Positions 17,774-25,830 of a stretch of DNA of 64,000 nucleotides are shown piece after piece; position 1 is the stretch's first letter, and the number at the start of each line of letters is the position of its first letter. Origin of the DNA: Sphingomonas sp. Leaf230. GTDB taxonomy: Bacteria > Pseudomonadota > Alphaproteobacteria > Sphingomonadales > Sphingomonadaceae. Where the stretch lies: positions 63,027 to 127,026 of the forward strand of contig NZ_LMKW01000008.1 of the NCBI RefSeq assembly GCF_001421745.1, read 5' to 3'. The notes beneath the pieces are model-generated. The model had not been told where the DNA came from. It did not search any database and saw only the letters and a program-made list of their open reading frames with translations. The position numbers were made by a program, and so were the translations under genes.

Positions 17774-18013
17774 ATGGGCCTGGTGTCGGCGTTCAGGTCG
17801 CTTTCGGGCACCACCATCGAGATCCTGCACATCCTCGGCGGGCTCGTGGCGGCGGTGGCGATGACCTGGGCGGCGGCATGGTCCTACCCGCTTGGGCAGG
17901 ACGTGATCTGGTCTTGCGGGGCCGCAGCGATGGTCGCGACCGTGCTGATGGGCGTGGGACCGTTGCGCCGCGCCCGCCGTCTCGACCGAACGCCCCGCAG
18001 GAGTGAAGCGTGA
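17774..18013 (+). CDS. Small membrane protein in the PDH operon
   Basis: 79 residues, starting 1 nt after the E2 stop (TGAGATG). Two membrane segments are likely (IEILHILGGLVAAVAMTWAAAW and VIWSCGAAAMVATVLMGVGPL), followed by a basic tail (RRARRLDRTPRRSEA) that should stay in the cytoplasm. No family is recognised. Its stop overlaps the thioesterase GTG by 4 nt, so it is cotranslated in the E2-E3 operon. The coupling and coding-like composition argue that it is expressed, but its role with the dehydrogenase is unknown. Confidence 0.75.
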   Translation: MGLVSAFRSLSGTTIEILHILGGLVAAVAMTWAAAWSYPLGQDVIWSCGAAAMVATVLMGVGPLRRARRLDRTPRRSEA

Positions 18014-18399
18014 CCGACCTGCCCCCCAACAAAGCGCCGACGATCCGCGTCACCGCGATGCCCGCCGACGCCAATCCGTATGGCGACATCTTCGGCGGCT
18101 GGCTGATGGGCCAGATGGATCTTGCTGCCGGCTCCGTCGCATCGCGGCGTAGCGGCGGCCGTGCCGTCACGATCGCGGCGGACGCGATGAAGTTCCACAT
18201 GCCGGTCGTCGTCGGCGACGAAGTGTCGGTCTATGCCGAGCTGATCGCGGTCGGCCGTACCTCGATGACGATCGAAGTCGAGGCCTGGCGCCGCGCGCGC
18301 CATAGCAACGAAAGCTGCAAGGTGACCCAGGCGCGCTTCATCTTCGTGGCGGTCGGCGACGATCGCAAACCGCGGCCCGTGCCGCCAAAAACCAACTGA
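18010..18399 (+). CDS. Acyl-CoA thioesterase, hotdog fold (YciA-like)
   Basis: 129 residues from GTG 18010. The sequence MPADANPYGDIFGGWLMGQMDLAAGSVASRRSGGR with its Asp and Gly-Gly-Trp, followed by FHMPVVVGDEVSVYAELIAVGRTSMTIEVEAW, is characteristic of the YciA/acyl-CoA hydrolase hotdog family. The enzyme hydrolyses acyl-CoA to free acid and CoA in the cytoplasm. Sitting between E2 and E3 of pyruvate dehydrogenase, it may relieve CoA pools, a role I infer only from context. It is coupled to the upstream gene by a GTGA overlap and is 15 bp before lpdA. Confidence 0.88.
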   Translation: MTDLPPNKAPTIRVTAMPADANPYGDIFGGWLMGQMDLAAGSVASRRSGGRAVTIAADAMKFHMPVVVGDEVSVYAELIAVGRTSMTIEVEAWRRARHSNESCKVTQARFIFVAVGDDRKPRPVPPKTN

Positions 18400-18414
18400 A
18401 TCGAAGGACTTACC

Positions 18415-19809
18415 GTGGCTGATACCTATGATCTCGTCATCCTCGGCTCGGGCCCCGGCGGCTACGTCGCCGCGATCCGTGCGTCGCAACTCGGCCTGAA
18501 GGTCGCGATCGTCGAGCGCGAGCGGCTGGGCGGCATCTGCCTCAACTGGGGCTGCATCCCGACCAAGGCGCTGCTGCGCACGTCGGAAATCTATCACTAC
18601 ATGCAGAACGCCGAGAGCTACGGCCTCAAGGCGGACAATGTCGGCTTCGACCTCGCCAAGATCGTCGACCGCTCGCGGAAAGTCGCGGGCCAGCTGAACG
18701 CGGGCGTCAAGGGCCTGATGAAGAAGAACAAGGTGACCGTCGTCGAAGGCGTCGGCACCGTCACGGCCAAGGGCAAGCTTAGCGTCAAGCAGGGCGACAA
18801 GATCGTCGAGCTCGAAGCTAAGAACATCATCGTCGCAACCGGCGCCCGCGCGCGCGACTTGCCGTTTGCGAAGGCTGACGGCGAGCGGATCTGGACCTAT
18901 CGCCACGCGATGGTGCCGACCGAGATGCCGACCAAGCTGCTGGTCATCGGCTCGGGCGCGATCGGCGTCGAGTTCGCCAGCTTCTACAACGACATGGGCG
19001 CCGACGTGACGATCGTCGAGATGCTCCCGCGGATCCTCCCCGTCGAGGACGAGGAAGTCTCCGCGTTCATGGACAAGGCGCTGTCGAAGCAGGGCATCAA
19101 GCTGCTGACCCAGACCGGCCTCGAAGGTCTCGCGCCTTCGGCGAACGGCGTCACGGCGAAGATCAAGGCAAAGGACGGCAAGGTTTCGGAAGAGACCTTC
19201 AGCCACGCGATCATCGCGATCGGCATCGTCCCCAACACCGAGAATATCGGGCTGGAGGCTTTGGGCGTTGAGACCGACCGCGGTCACATCAAGACCGACG
19301 GTTATGGCCGCACCAACGTCGACGGCATCTGGGCGATCGGCGACGTCACCGGCGCGCCGTGGCTCGCACACAAGGCCAGCCACGAGGGCATCATCGCGGT
19401 CGAGAAGATCGCGGGCGGCTCGCCGCATCAGATGGACAAGGCCAACATCCCCGGCTGCACCTATTCGCGCCCGCAAGTGGCGTCGGTGGGCATGACCGAG
19501 GCAAAGGCGAAGGAAGCGGGTTACGAGCTGAAGGTCGGCAAGTTCCCCTTCATCGGCAACGGCAAGGCGATCGCGCTGGGTGAGGCGGAGGGCTTCGTGA
19601 AGACGGTGTTCGACGCGAAGACGGGCGAGCTGCTCGGCGCGCACATGGTCGGCGCGGAAGTCACCGAGCTGATCCAGGGCTATGTCGTCGCGCGCCAGCT
19701 TGAGACGACCGAGGCCGAACTGATGGAGACGGTGTTCGCGCACCCGACGCTGTCCGAGATGATGCACGAGAGCGTGCTGGCGGCGTACGGTCGCGCGATC
19801 CACTACTGA
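18415..19809 (+). CDS. lpdA: Dihydrolipoyl dehydrogenase (E3)
   Basis: 464 residues from GTG 18415. FAD-binding GSGPGGYVAAIRASQLGLK, the redox-active disulfide GGICLNWGCIPTKALL (C42, C47), the NAD-binding GSGAIGVEFASFYNDMG and the C-terminal dimerisation motif FAHPTLSEMMHE with the catalytic His-Glu pair are all present. It reoxidises dihydrolipoamide of E2 with NAD+. Last gene of the E2-small protein-thioesterase-E3 run, followed by repeat elements and no clear terminator. Other 2-oxoacid dehydrogenase complexes could share this E3, but the linkage to pdhC indicates its main partner. Confidence 0.95.
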   Translation: MADTYDLVILGSGPGGYVAAIRASQLGLKVAIVERERLGGICLNWGCIPTKALLRTSEIYHYMQNAESYGLKADNVGFDLAKIVDRSRKVAGQLNAGVKGLMKKNKVTVVEGVGTVTAKGKLSVKQGDKIVELEAKNIIVATGARARDLPFAKADGERIWTYRHAMVPTEMPTKLLVIGSGAIGVEFASFYNDMGADVTIVEMLPRILPVEDEEVSAFMDKALSKQGIKLLTQTGLEGLAPSANGVTAKIKAKDGKVSEETFSHAIIAIGIVPNTENIGLEALGVETDRGHIKTDGYGRTNVDGIWAIGDVTGAPWLAHKASHEGIIAVEKIAGGSPHQMDKANIPGCTYSRPQVASVGMTEAKAKEAGYELKVGKFPFIGNGKAIALGEAEGFVKTVFDAKTGELLGAHMVGAEVTELIQGYVVARQLETTEAELMETVFAHPTLSEMMHESVLAAYGRAIHY

Positions 19810-19819
19810 GAACCGCCAA

Positions 19820-19941
19820 TCCTCCCCCGCCAGGGGGAGGTGGCACCGAAGGTGACGGAGGGGAGGTTACGAAGCTGGCGTGGTCGCTTACCTCCCCCTC
19901 CGTCTGGCAAGCGCCAGCCACCTCCCCCTGGCGGGGGAGGA
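19820..19941. repeat. REP-like paired inverted repeat, family A copy 2
   Basis: Left arm TCCTCCCCCGCCAGGGGGAG then GTGGCACCGAAGGTGACGGAGGGGAGG; right arm CCTCCCCCTCCGTCTGGCAA then GCGCCAGCCACC...GGCGGGGGAGGA. Closest in sequence to copies 3 and 5. Confidence 0.88.
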
Positions 19942-19967
19942 TTTGACGTTGGTACGCCACGCTTTTC

Positions 19968-20050
19968 CGTCACCCTGACGAAAGTCAGGATCCAGGATAC
20001 CGCCCGCAGCCCGTTGTAACTCTGGATCCTGATTTTCGTCAGGATGACGA
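19968..20050. repeat. Palindromic repeat (family E), single copy in window
   Basis: CGTCACCCTGACGAAAGTCA followed by GGATCCAG pairs with CTGGATCCTGATTTTCGTCA followed by GGATGACG, around a 27-nt centre. Stem of roughly 25 bp with few mismatches. Confidence 0.75.
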
Positions 20051-20224
20051 GGTGTGTTGGCAGGCATGCTAGTAGCCCTGTACCAGCGATATCCAGCCGA
20101 CCGACCGATCCTGGCAAACCATCCCGTTTCGGCCCTATCTCTCTTGACCGCCGCGCATGACGCACCGAAAGGTCGCGCCAGCCATCAGGTCCGGCTGGAA
20201 GGATCTTGCGGCTAAGACCTCAAC

Positions 20225-21664
20225 GTGCAGGACCCGCGAATGCCGATCGAACCTGCCGCTCGCCCCCGACAGCGCTACATCGCCATAGCCGCAGCCGGGC
20301 TGTGCATCGCATCGCTCGCGCTGTTCTGGCCGGGCACGGCGATGTACGACACCGTCGCGCAATATCGGCAGGTCCTGTCGGGGGCGTACGACGACTGGCA
20401 TCCGCCGGCGATGGCGCAAGTCTGGGCGCTGCTCGCGGCGTTCGGCCCCGGCGCGACGCCGATGCTGGTCCTGCAACTCGGCACCTACTGGCTAGGCCTT
20501 GGCATGATCGCGGCCGCGTTGGGCCGGGTCGGGCGTTCCCGCAGCGCTGTGGCAATCCTCGCGATCGGCCTCCTCCCGCCCTTCCTCGGCTGGCAGGGCG
20601 TCGTTCTCAAGGATGCGCAACTGGCCGGTGCGCTGCTCGCGGCAGTCGGGATTATCGGCTGGTGGCGGCTTTCGCGCCGTCCGCTGCCCGGCGCGATGTT
20701 GGTTCCAGTCGCGCTGCTGCTGGCCTACGCCGTGCTGATCCGCGCGAACGCCGTCTTCATCGTTGTCCCCCTGCTCATCACTCTCGCCCCGCGCCCAATT
20801 CACCCTGTAGCAAAGCTTGCAACCGGCCTTATCGCGGTGGTGCTCGTGCTCGGCATCGCACCTGTCGTGAACCACCGTCTGCTCCGCGCGCAACCTAGCG
20901 GCGTCGAGGCTACGCAGGCGCTTTACGATCTCGCCGGCATAGCTGCGCGCGTCCCGGCTAGCGACACAACCGGCCTGACCCGATCGGAAACGACGGCCGT
21001 GATCGCCCGGGGTTGTGCGAAACCGTTCTTCTGGGATCCGCTCGGCGACGAGGCGCATTGCGGGACGACGATGGCGCGGCTGCGCGCGCTGCCAACCGCG
21101 ACGCTGTACGTCACGCTGGCATCGGCGGCGCTGCATCATCCGATCGCCTATGCCGGACACCGCCTTGCGCACCTGAACTCGACCGACCGCTGGCTGGTCC
21201 CGTTCCACTGGCCGAGCGCTGCGCCACCTGCCGCGTCCGAGCCGAACACGCTCGGGCTCGCCAATCCCGGTGCCGGCGCGCGCGCGTGGGAGGCGCTGAC
21301 CGCGGTCGTCGTCGAGACGCCGCTCGGCTGGCCGATGGCCTGGATTGTCCTCGCGATCGCCGCGCTTGCCGCCAGCCTGTCGCGTCCGCGCGATCCGGTC
21401 CGCGATCTTGCCACTGCGTTGCTCGTGTCCGCGCTGGCACTCGAGGCGAGCTTCGCGGTCCTGAGTATCGCGTCCGACCTGCGCTATCACCTGTGGCCGA
21501 TGATCTCGACCGCGGTGGCGGTCGTGCTGCTCGCCGATCGCGCGCCGCCGCGAAGGATACTCGCGGTCGGCCTGAGCGTACTCGTTCTAGTCGTCGCCAG
21601 CGGCACTGCCGCACGCGTCATGCTGCCCCAGCCGCCGCAGACTTATGCAGGCATGCTCGGCTGA
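20225..21664 (+). CDS. Polytopic membrane protein, glycosyltransferase (GT-C)-like
   Basis: 479 residues (474 if ATG 20240 is used) with about ten membrane helices, for example YIAIAAAGLCIASLALFW, LGLGMIAAALG, AILAIGLLPPFLGWQGVVL and LIAVVLVLGIAPVV. An early acidic loop (YDTVAQYRQVLSGAYDDWHPP) carrying Asp residues after the first helix is like the catalytic loop of GT-C-type or O-antigen glycosyltransferase-like membrane proteins. I cannot name a substrate. An ~85-residue soluble loop (QPSGVEATQALYDLAG and on) sits mid-protein. It stands alone, converging on the RcnB-like gene with an 18-bp gap. The assignment to GT-C is inference from layout. Confidence 0.75.
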   Translation: MQDPRMPIEPAARPRQRYIAIAAAGLCIASLALFWPGTAMYDTVAQYRQVLSGAYDDWHPPAMAQVWALLAAFGPGATPMLVLQLGTYWLGLGMIAAALGRVGRSRSAVAILAIGLLPPFLGWQGVVLKDAQLAGALLAAVGIIGWWRLSRRPLPGAMLVPVALLLAYAVLIRANAVFIVVPLLITLAPRPIHPVAKLATGLIAVVLVLGIAPVVNHRLLRAQPSGVEATQALYDLAGIAARVPASDTTGLTRSETTAVIARGCAKPFFWDPLGDEAHCGTTMARLRALPTATLYVTLASAALHHPIAYAGHRLAHLNSTDRWLVPFHWPSAAPPAASEPNTLGLANPGAGARAWEALTAVVVETPLGWPMAWIVLAIAALAASLSRPRDPVRDLATALLVSALALEASFAVLSIASDLRYHLWPMISTAVAVVLLADRAPPRRILAVGLSVLVLVVASGTAARVMLPQPPQTYAGMLG

Positions 21665-21682
21665 AGCCCGCCAAGCCGCAGG

Positions 21683-22801
21683 TCAGCGCCGCCGGCGCAC
21701 CGTTCTGCGCGGACGGGACACGGTGTCGTAATATTCGGTCGTGGTGGTCGTCGTGGTCACCGGCACGGATTGCACGATCACGGTCGTCGAACCGGCGGGA
21801 TACGCTTGGCCACTGGTCGTCGTTACCGTCGTAACGCCGTCGGGCGATGTCCAGGTACCGCCCGGTGCCACGGTATAACGACCGGGTTGCGGGTATCCGG
21901 CATCATAGGACGGCTGTGGTGGCGGGTAGTCGGCCGCATAGGACGGCGCTGCATAACCGGGGGCATAATCAGGGGCATAATCGACCGCATCCGCTGCATA
22001 GGCAGGCGGCGGTGCATAGCCGGCGCCATAACCCCGAACCGGCGGCGGCGGTGCCCGGCGACCGCGATCCTCGGCCTTGTCGATTGCATAGCCGGCCGCA
22101 GCACCGACTCCTGCACCGATCAACGTCCCGCCGAGTCGATTGCCACGACCACCGATGACGTTGCCGGCGACGCCGCCCGCGACTGCGCCAATCGCGGCGC
22201 CACCCAGACCGGTATCACGGCGCGGCGCCGGGCGATTTGCGTAGGGCTGGACGTAGCCGCGGTCGCTCGGGCTCGCATAGACATTGTCGTTGCGCGCATA
22301 GGCGCGTGGATCGGCTGCGACATAGCCGCCACCGCCGGCCAGATCCCAGTCGATGTCGCTCGTCGTATCGTAGGCCGACCCACGCGCATCGATCAGCACC
22401 GCGTCGTCGTAGTAGCGGACCCAGTTATAGCCCTGGGGCGGCTGTGCGAGGCCGTAGTTCGACCAGTCGCCGACGTAGAAGCGCGGAGCGTTCCAATAGG
22501 CGGGCACGACCCAGCCGCGATGCGGGCGGCGATAGCCGGCCCAGCCACCGGGGGCGTTGGCACCTGCCCACCAGCGCCCGCCGATCTTGCTGCCCCAGCG
22601 CGAGGATCGCGGCGCAGCGATCGGTCGTGTCGGCGCCTGCACGACGGGCATCTGCGCGGCGATCGGACCGGGACGCGCTGGGCGTGCCATCGGGACCTGC
22701 ATCGCGGTACCGGGCGCAGGATAGCTTGCGCCGGGACGTTGCGCGTCCGCGACACCGCCTGCCAACACCAGCCCCGCGCTCGCGATCAAAAGCCTCCGCA
22801 T
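21683..22801 (-). CDS. RcnB-family protein with glycine-zipper segment
   Basis: 372 residues from ATG 22801, chosen because it opens a clear signal peptide (MRRLLIASAGLVLAGGVADAQ). Residues ~100-150 carry the RcnB core (PAYWNAPRFYVGDWSNYGL, PQGYNWVRYYDDAVLIDARG). A glycine-zipper 2TM-like stretch follows (AAIGAVAGGVAGNVIGGRGN, GGTLIGAGVGAAAGYAIDKA), then a Tyr/Pro/Ala-rich repetitive region and a Thr-rich tail ending in PRRTVRRRR. RcnB in E. coli is a small periplasmic protein in Ni/Co homeostasis; this one is several times longer, so a structural envelope role is equally possible. Confidence 0.8.
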   Translation of the reverse strand: MRRLLIASAGLVLAGGVADAQRPGASYPAPGTAMQVPMARPARPGPIAAQMPVVQAPTRPIAAPRSSRWGSKIGGRWWAGANAPGGWAGYRRPHRGWVVPAYWNAPRFYVGDWSNYGLAQPPQGYNWVRYYDDAVLIDARGSAYDTTSDIDWDLAGGGGYVAADPRAYARNDNVYASPSDRGYVQPYANRPAPRRDTGLGGAAIGAVAGGVAGNVIGGRGNRLGGTLIGAGVGAAAGYAIDKAEDRGRRAPPPPVRGYGAGYAPPPAYAADAVDYAPDYAPGYAAPSYAADYPPPQPSYDAGYPQPGRYTVAPGGTWTSPDGVTTVTTTSGQAYPAGSTTVIVQSVPVTTTTTTTEYYDTVSRPRRTVRRRR

Positions 22802-22927
22802 GTCCGTCTCCCTGGTTTGCCACCCGATCCAGCGCAAACGCCGGATATCTTAACGCGTTGCTTACCAAGTGTGCGGGGGAGTCGCCAGACGACGTGCTGT
22901 CCCGAAACGGGGCGCGTCGGACCGGTC

Positions 22928-23422
22928 TTAGGTCAGCCGCTCGGCGAGCAATGCCGCCAGCGCCTCGCACCCTGCCGCATCCTCGGCATCGAACCGCGCA
23001 GGCTCCGGACTATCGAGATCAAGCACCGCGATCAGTGTGCCGTTGCGGGTCACTGGTACCACCAGTTCCGACCGACTTGCCGCGTCGCAGGCTATGTGCC
23101 CAGGGAAAGCATGGACGTCCTCGACCAACTGCGTCTTCAGCGTCGCGGCGACGGCACCGCAGACGCCCTTGCCGACCGGAATGCGGATGCAGGCGACCTT
23201 GCCCTGGAACGGGCCGAGTACGAGTTCGCCCCCCTGCGCATCGGGTAGGAGGCGGTAGAACCCCGCCCAGTTGAGGTCGGGGAGATATTCCCAAATGAGC
23301 GCGGCGGCGTTGGCCATGTTGGCGATCGGATCGGTCTCGTCTGCGGTCAGCGCGTCGAGCGCGGCGAGGAGGTCGCGGTAGAGATCGGCCTTGGTGCCGG
23401 CGGCGATATCGAACTGGTACAT
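22928..23422 (-). CDS. msrC: Free methionine-(R)-sulfoxide reductase (GAF fold)
   Basis: 164 residues, a single GAF domain. The catalytic cysteines are at C78 (KVACIRIP), C88 (GKGVCGAVA) and C112 (HIACDAASRSE), keeping the 10- and 24-residue spacing of E. coli fRMsr (C84, C94, C118). NWAGFYRLL and the glutamate of SRSEL are also conserved. The enzyme reduces free methionine-R-sulfoxide with thioredoxin in the cytoplasm. Downstream of arfB and rluA-like genes on the same strand but separated from them by two repeat elements, so cotranscription is uncertain. Confidence 0.93.
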   Translation of the reverse strand: MYQFDIAAGTKADLYRDLLAALDALTADETDPIANMANAAALIWEYLPDLNWAGFYRLLPDAQGGELVLGPFQGKVACIRIPVGKGVCGAVAATLKTQLVEDVHAFPGHIACDAASRSELVVPVTRNGTLIAVLDLDSPEPARFDAEDAAGCEALAALLAERLT

Positions 23423-23465
23423 CTGTCTTCCTTGATTGAGAGGCAGCTAACGCTCCCCCAAATCC

Positions 23466-23490
23466 GTCACCCAGCAAAAGCTGGGGTGAC
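23466..23490. repeat. Small palindrome beside a family A element
   Basis: GTCACCCAGCAAAAGCTGGGGTGAC: a perfect-looking 10-bp stem with an AAAA loop and one extra G. It lies upstream of msrC, adjacent to the family A element at 23509. Confidence 0.65.
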
Positions 23491-23508
23491 GCAGCGGCAA
23501 TGTGGCGA

Positions 23509-23629
23509 TCCTCCCCGCCAGGGGGGGTGGCGCCGCCGGCGACGGAGGGGGCGGACACGGAACACCCGACATCGCATGCCTCCCCCTCCGTCTGGCTAGC
23601 GCCAGCCACCTCCCCCTGGCGGGGGAGGA
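23509..23629. repeat. REP-like paired inverted repeat, family A copy 3
   Basis: Left arm begins TCCTCCCCGCCAGGGGGGGT; right arm ends CCTCCCCCTGGCGGGGGAGG. Same arms and ~25-nt centre as the other family A copies, between arfB and msrC. Confidence 0.87.
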
Positions 23630-23666
23630 TTGCGAGGTTACCGAGACGCTCATAGGCATGGCCCGC

Positions 23667-24092
23667 TCAGTCGTCGCGGACCTTGCCCCGCCCCGCCTTC
23701 ACCCCGCTGCGCACCTTCTTCGTATCGACCCGCCGCGCCTTGGCCGCCTTGGACGGCTTGGTCGCGCGACGTGCCTTGGGGACGATCGTTGCTTCCCTGA
23801 TCAGCGCCACCAGCCGTTCGCGGACCTCCTGGCGGTTGAGCAGTTGCGACCGTGAGCCTTCGCTGCGCAGCACCAGAACGCCGTCGCGCGTGAGGCGCGA
23901 ACCGGCCAGCACCGCGATGCGGTTCTTCACCGCCAGCGGCAGGCCCGGCGAGAGGCCGACGTCGAAGCGCAGGATCACCGCGCTGTCGGTGGTGTTGACG
24001 TGCTGACCGCCGGGACCGCCCGAGCGCGTCGTGCTCTCGATCAGCTCGCTGTCGTCGATCGAGATCGATCGGGTGATCGGGATCGCGACCAT
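23667..24092 (-). CDS. arfB: Alternative ribosome-rescue factor ArfB (peptidyl-tRNA hydrolase)
   Basis: 141 residues. The GGQ motif is in TRSGGPGGQHVNTTDSAVILRFD (residues 28-30) and the basic C-terminal tail (PKARRATKPSKAAKARRVDT and onward to VKAGRGKVRDD) matches ArfB, whose tail inserts in the empty mRNA channel. Length is typical; class I release factors have other domains and are much longer. ArfB releases nascent chains from ribosomes stalled at the end of broken mRNA. It lies 21 bp downstream of the RluA-type pseudouridine synthase gene on the same strand, an arrangement consistent with one translation-related unit. Confidence 0.95.
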   Translation of the reverse strand: MVAIPITRSISIDDSELIESTTRSGGPGGQHVNTTDSAVILRFDVGLSPGLPLAVKNRIAVLAGSRLTRDGVLVLRSEGSRSQLLNRQEVRERLVALIREATIVPKARRATKPSKAAKARRVDTKKVRSGVKAGRGKVRDD

Positions 24093-24113
24093 CAGCCCCT
24101 GCCCTCAGTCCGC

Positions 24114-24830
24114 TCAGTCGTCGGTAGAGTCGAGCGTCGTAACTTCGGCAACCGGTGCGGGATTGGTAACCGAAGCAGCCTCGTCGGCGAAACCAGCCTT
24201 GGCGAACCGCTCGGGCAGCGGCGCTTCGGCGAGCACGTCGGGCTTGCCCGGGCGCGGCACGATCAGGCGTTGCGCGTGGAGCATCATGCCGAGCCCGTCC
24301 GCCTTGCCGTAGACGCCGTCGCCGACCACCGGCGCACCGAGGCCGCTCGCGGCGTGGACGCGGATCTGGTGCGTGCGGCCGGTCTCGGGCAGGAACTCGA
24401 CCAGCGAACGGCCGTCCTTGATCTCGAGCACACGCCAGTTGGTACGCGACTTCTTGCCATCGGGATCCTCGACCATCCGCCAGCCAGTCTCGGCGGTGCT
24501 GACCTTGCCGAGCGCCATCTCGATTAGGCCGGACGTGCCTTCGACCACACCGTCGAGCAGCGCGACGTAGCGCTTCGAGACGAGACCCTGCTCGAACGCC
24601 TGCTGCAACCGGGCGTGCGCCTTGGGGTTGCGCGACAGCAGCAGGCAGCCGCTCGTGTCGCGGTCGAGCCGGTGGACCGCCTTTGGCCAGCGCTGGAAGC
24701 CGAACTTCAAGCTTTCGAGATGATTTTCGAGGCTCAGCGAGCCATCGCGGGGCGGATCGACCGGCAGCCCTGCGGGCTTGTCGATCACCAGGGCCTCGCC
24801 GTCGAGGAAGAGTACGCGTTCACCATGCAT
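24114..24830 (-). CDS. RluA-family RNA pseudouridine synthase
   Basis: 238 residues from ATG 24830, which follows a good ribosome-binding site (AAGGGCGGCGGC). GEALVIDKPAGLPVDPP near the N-terminus, the catalytic HRLDRDTSGCLLLSRN (active-site Asp in HRLDRD), and the C-terminal FLPETGRTHQIRVHAA and LHAQRLIVPRP are RluA hallmarks. There is no N-terminal S4 domain. The target (16S/23S rRNA or tRNA) cannot be read from sequence. Its start region overlaps, antisense, the space before the M15 peptidase gene at 24879. Same strand and close to arfB. Confidence 0.93.
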   Translation of the reverse strand: MHGERVLFLDGEALVIDKPAGLPVDPPRDGSLSLENHLESLKFGFQRWPKAVHRLDRDTSGCLLLSRNPKAHARLQQAFEQGLVSKRYVALLDGVVEGTSGLIEMALGKVSTAETGWRMVEDPDGKKSRTNWRVLEIKDGRSLVEFLPETGRTHQIRVHAASGLGAPVVGDGVYGKADGLGMMLHAQRLIVPRPGKPDVLAEAPLPERFAKAGFADEAASVTNPAPVAEVTTLDSTDD

Positions 24831-24878
24831 GCCGCCGCCCTTGCCATCATTAGCGCCTGCGTGCCAGAGCCCGCGTCG

Positions 24879-25625
24879 ATGTTGCACCGCACACTGGCCC
24901 TCGCGCTCCTGTTCGCCCCCACGATCGCGGAAGCACAATTGTGCGAGGGACAGAGCGCGGCGATCGCGCCGGACGGTCGTGCGTTCGGGCATTTGCCGTA
25001 TGGCGACGCGCCCGAGAGCGAGCTGGTCACGCTGCCGTCCGAATATTCGGTGGGCAATCCGTGCGTGGTGCGCGCCGACATATTGCCCGACCTGTTGCGG
25101 CTGTTCGCGGCGGCGCAGGGTGATCCTTCGGTGATGGGTCAGCTTCGTGCGCTGTCGTGCCAGCGGTCGATCGCGCGCCAACGCAGCGTGTTCTGTCGCG
25201 GCGAGACTAGCAGCCCGGCCGATCGCGCGATCTCGGTCGCGCCGCCGGGGTATAGCGAGCATTCGACCGGCTATGCGCTGGACTTCGCGGTCCGGCCTGC
25301 GAACGGGTGTCCCGATGCGGAGGCGTGCATGGCCGCGACGCCCGCCGCGCGCTGGCTGCGGCTGAACGCGTCGCGGTTCGGGTTCGAGCAGAGTTTTCCA
25401 GGCGGCAACAAGCAGCATGTGAAGTGGGAGCCGTGGCATTGGCGCTGGGTCGGGGTGAGCGAGAGTGCGCCCGGGGCTGCGAAGGCGAGGTTCGTGTTTG
25501 CGCGGGCTCGGCGGGAGTATCCGGCGGATCCGGGGGTGTTGCCGCTGGTGGTGAAGGTTACGGTTCAGCCGCCGGTGCCGGTGGCGCCGGTTGTGGTTGT
25601 GCCTTCGAAGAAGAAGCGGCGGTAG
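24879..25625 (+). CDS. Secreted M15-family D-alanyl-D-alanine carboxypeptidase
   Basis: 248 residues from ATG 24879, which opens the signal peptide MLHRTLALALLFAPTIAEAQ; an upstream in-frame ATG at 24825 would overlap the divergent gene. M15/VanY motifs: YSEHSTGYALDFA (His128 and Asp135 as zinc ligands) and KWEPWHWRW (Glu184, His187). It should trim D-Ala from peptidoglycan stem peptides in the periplasm. Cysteines at residues 22, 62, 94, 106, 144 and 150 could form disulfides. The C-terminal tail is Val/Pro-rich ending in SKKKRR. The gene is divergent from the pseudouridine synthase gene with a 48-bp spacer. Confidence 0.88.
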   Translation: MLHRTLALALLFAPTIAEAQLCEGQSAAIAPDGRAFGHLPYGDAPESELVTLPSEYSVGNPCVVRADILPDLLRLFAAAQGDPSVMGQLRALSCQRSIARQRSVFCRGETSSPADRAISVAPPGYSEHSTGYALDFAVRPANGCPDAEACMAATPAARWLRLNASRFGFEQSFPGGNKQHVKWEPWHWRWVGVSESAPGAAKARFVFARARREYPADPGVLPLVVKVTVQPPVPVAPVVVVPSKKKRR

Positions 25626-25669
25626 GCGATGTCAACGTTTCGCTAGCGACGCACATTGCCCGCGACGGC

Positions 25670-25775
25670 ACCACCCCGGCGAAGGCCGGGGCCCAATTGG
25701 GGGACGGCAATGACGTAGCGCGGTGCTTCGTTACTACCACCTTACCAATTGGGCCCCGGCCTTCGCCGGGGTGGT
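25670..25775. repeat. REP-like paired inverted repeat, family B copy 2
   Basis: Left arm ACCACCCCGGCGAAGGCCGG then GGCCCAATTGGG; right arm CCAATTGGGCCCCGGCCTTC then GCCGGGGTGGT. Arms are essentially perfect. The ~45-nt spacer carries GACGTAGCGCGGTGCTTCG, similar in outline to copies 1 and 3. Confidence 0.9.
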
Positions 25776-25830
25776 AGCTTTTTCGGGGGTGCGGTTGGAG
25801 CAACGATCCGACTGGCTGCCCCGCCACCAC

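Larger units (their letters stand above)
19810..20224. other. Repeat-filled gap, no gene
   Basis: The 415 bp after lpdA contain the family A element at 19820-19941 and the large palindrome at 19968-20050. Beyond that to 20224 I see no further gene or clear promoter. Confidence 0.7.

Noticed and set aside
16396..19803. Long antisense frames over pdhC and lpdA
   Set aside because: Composition and repeats (Arg/Asp/His/Leu) are those of mirrored codons; the plus-strand genes have clear family motifs.
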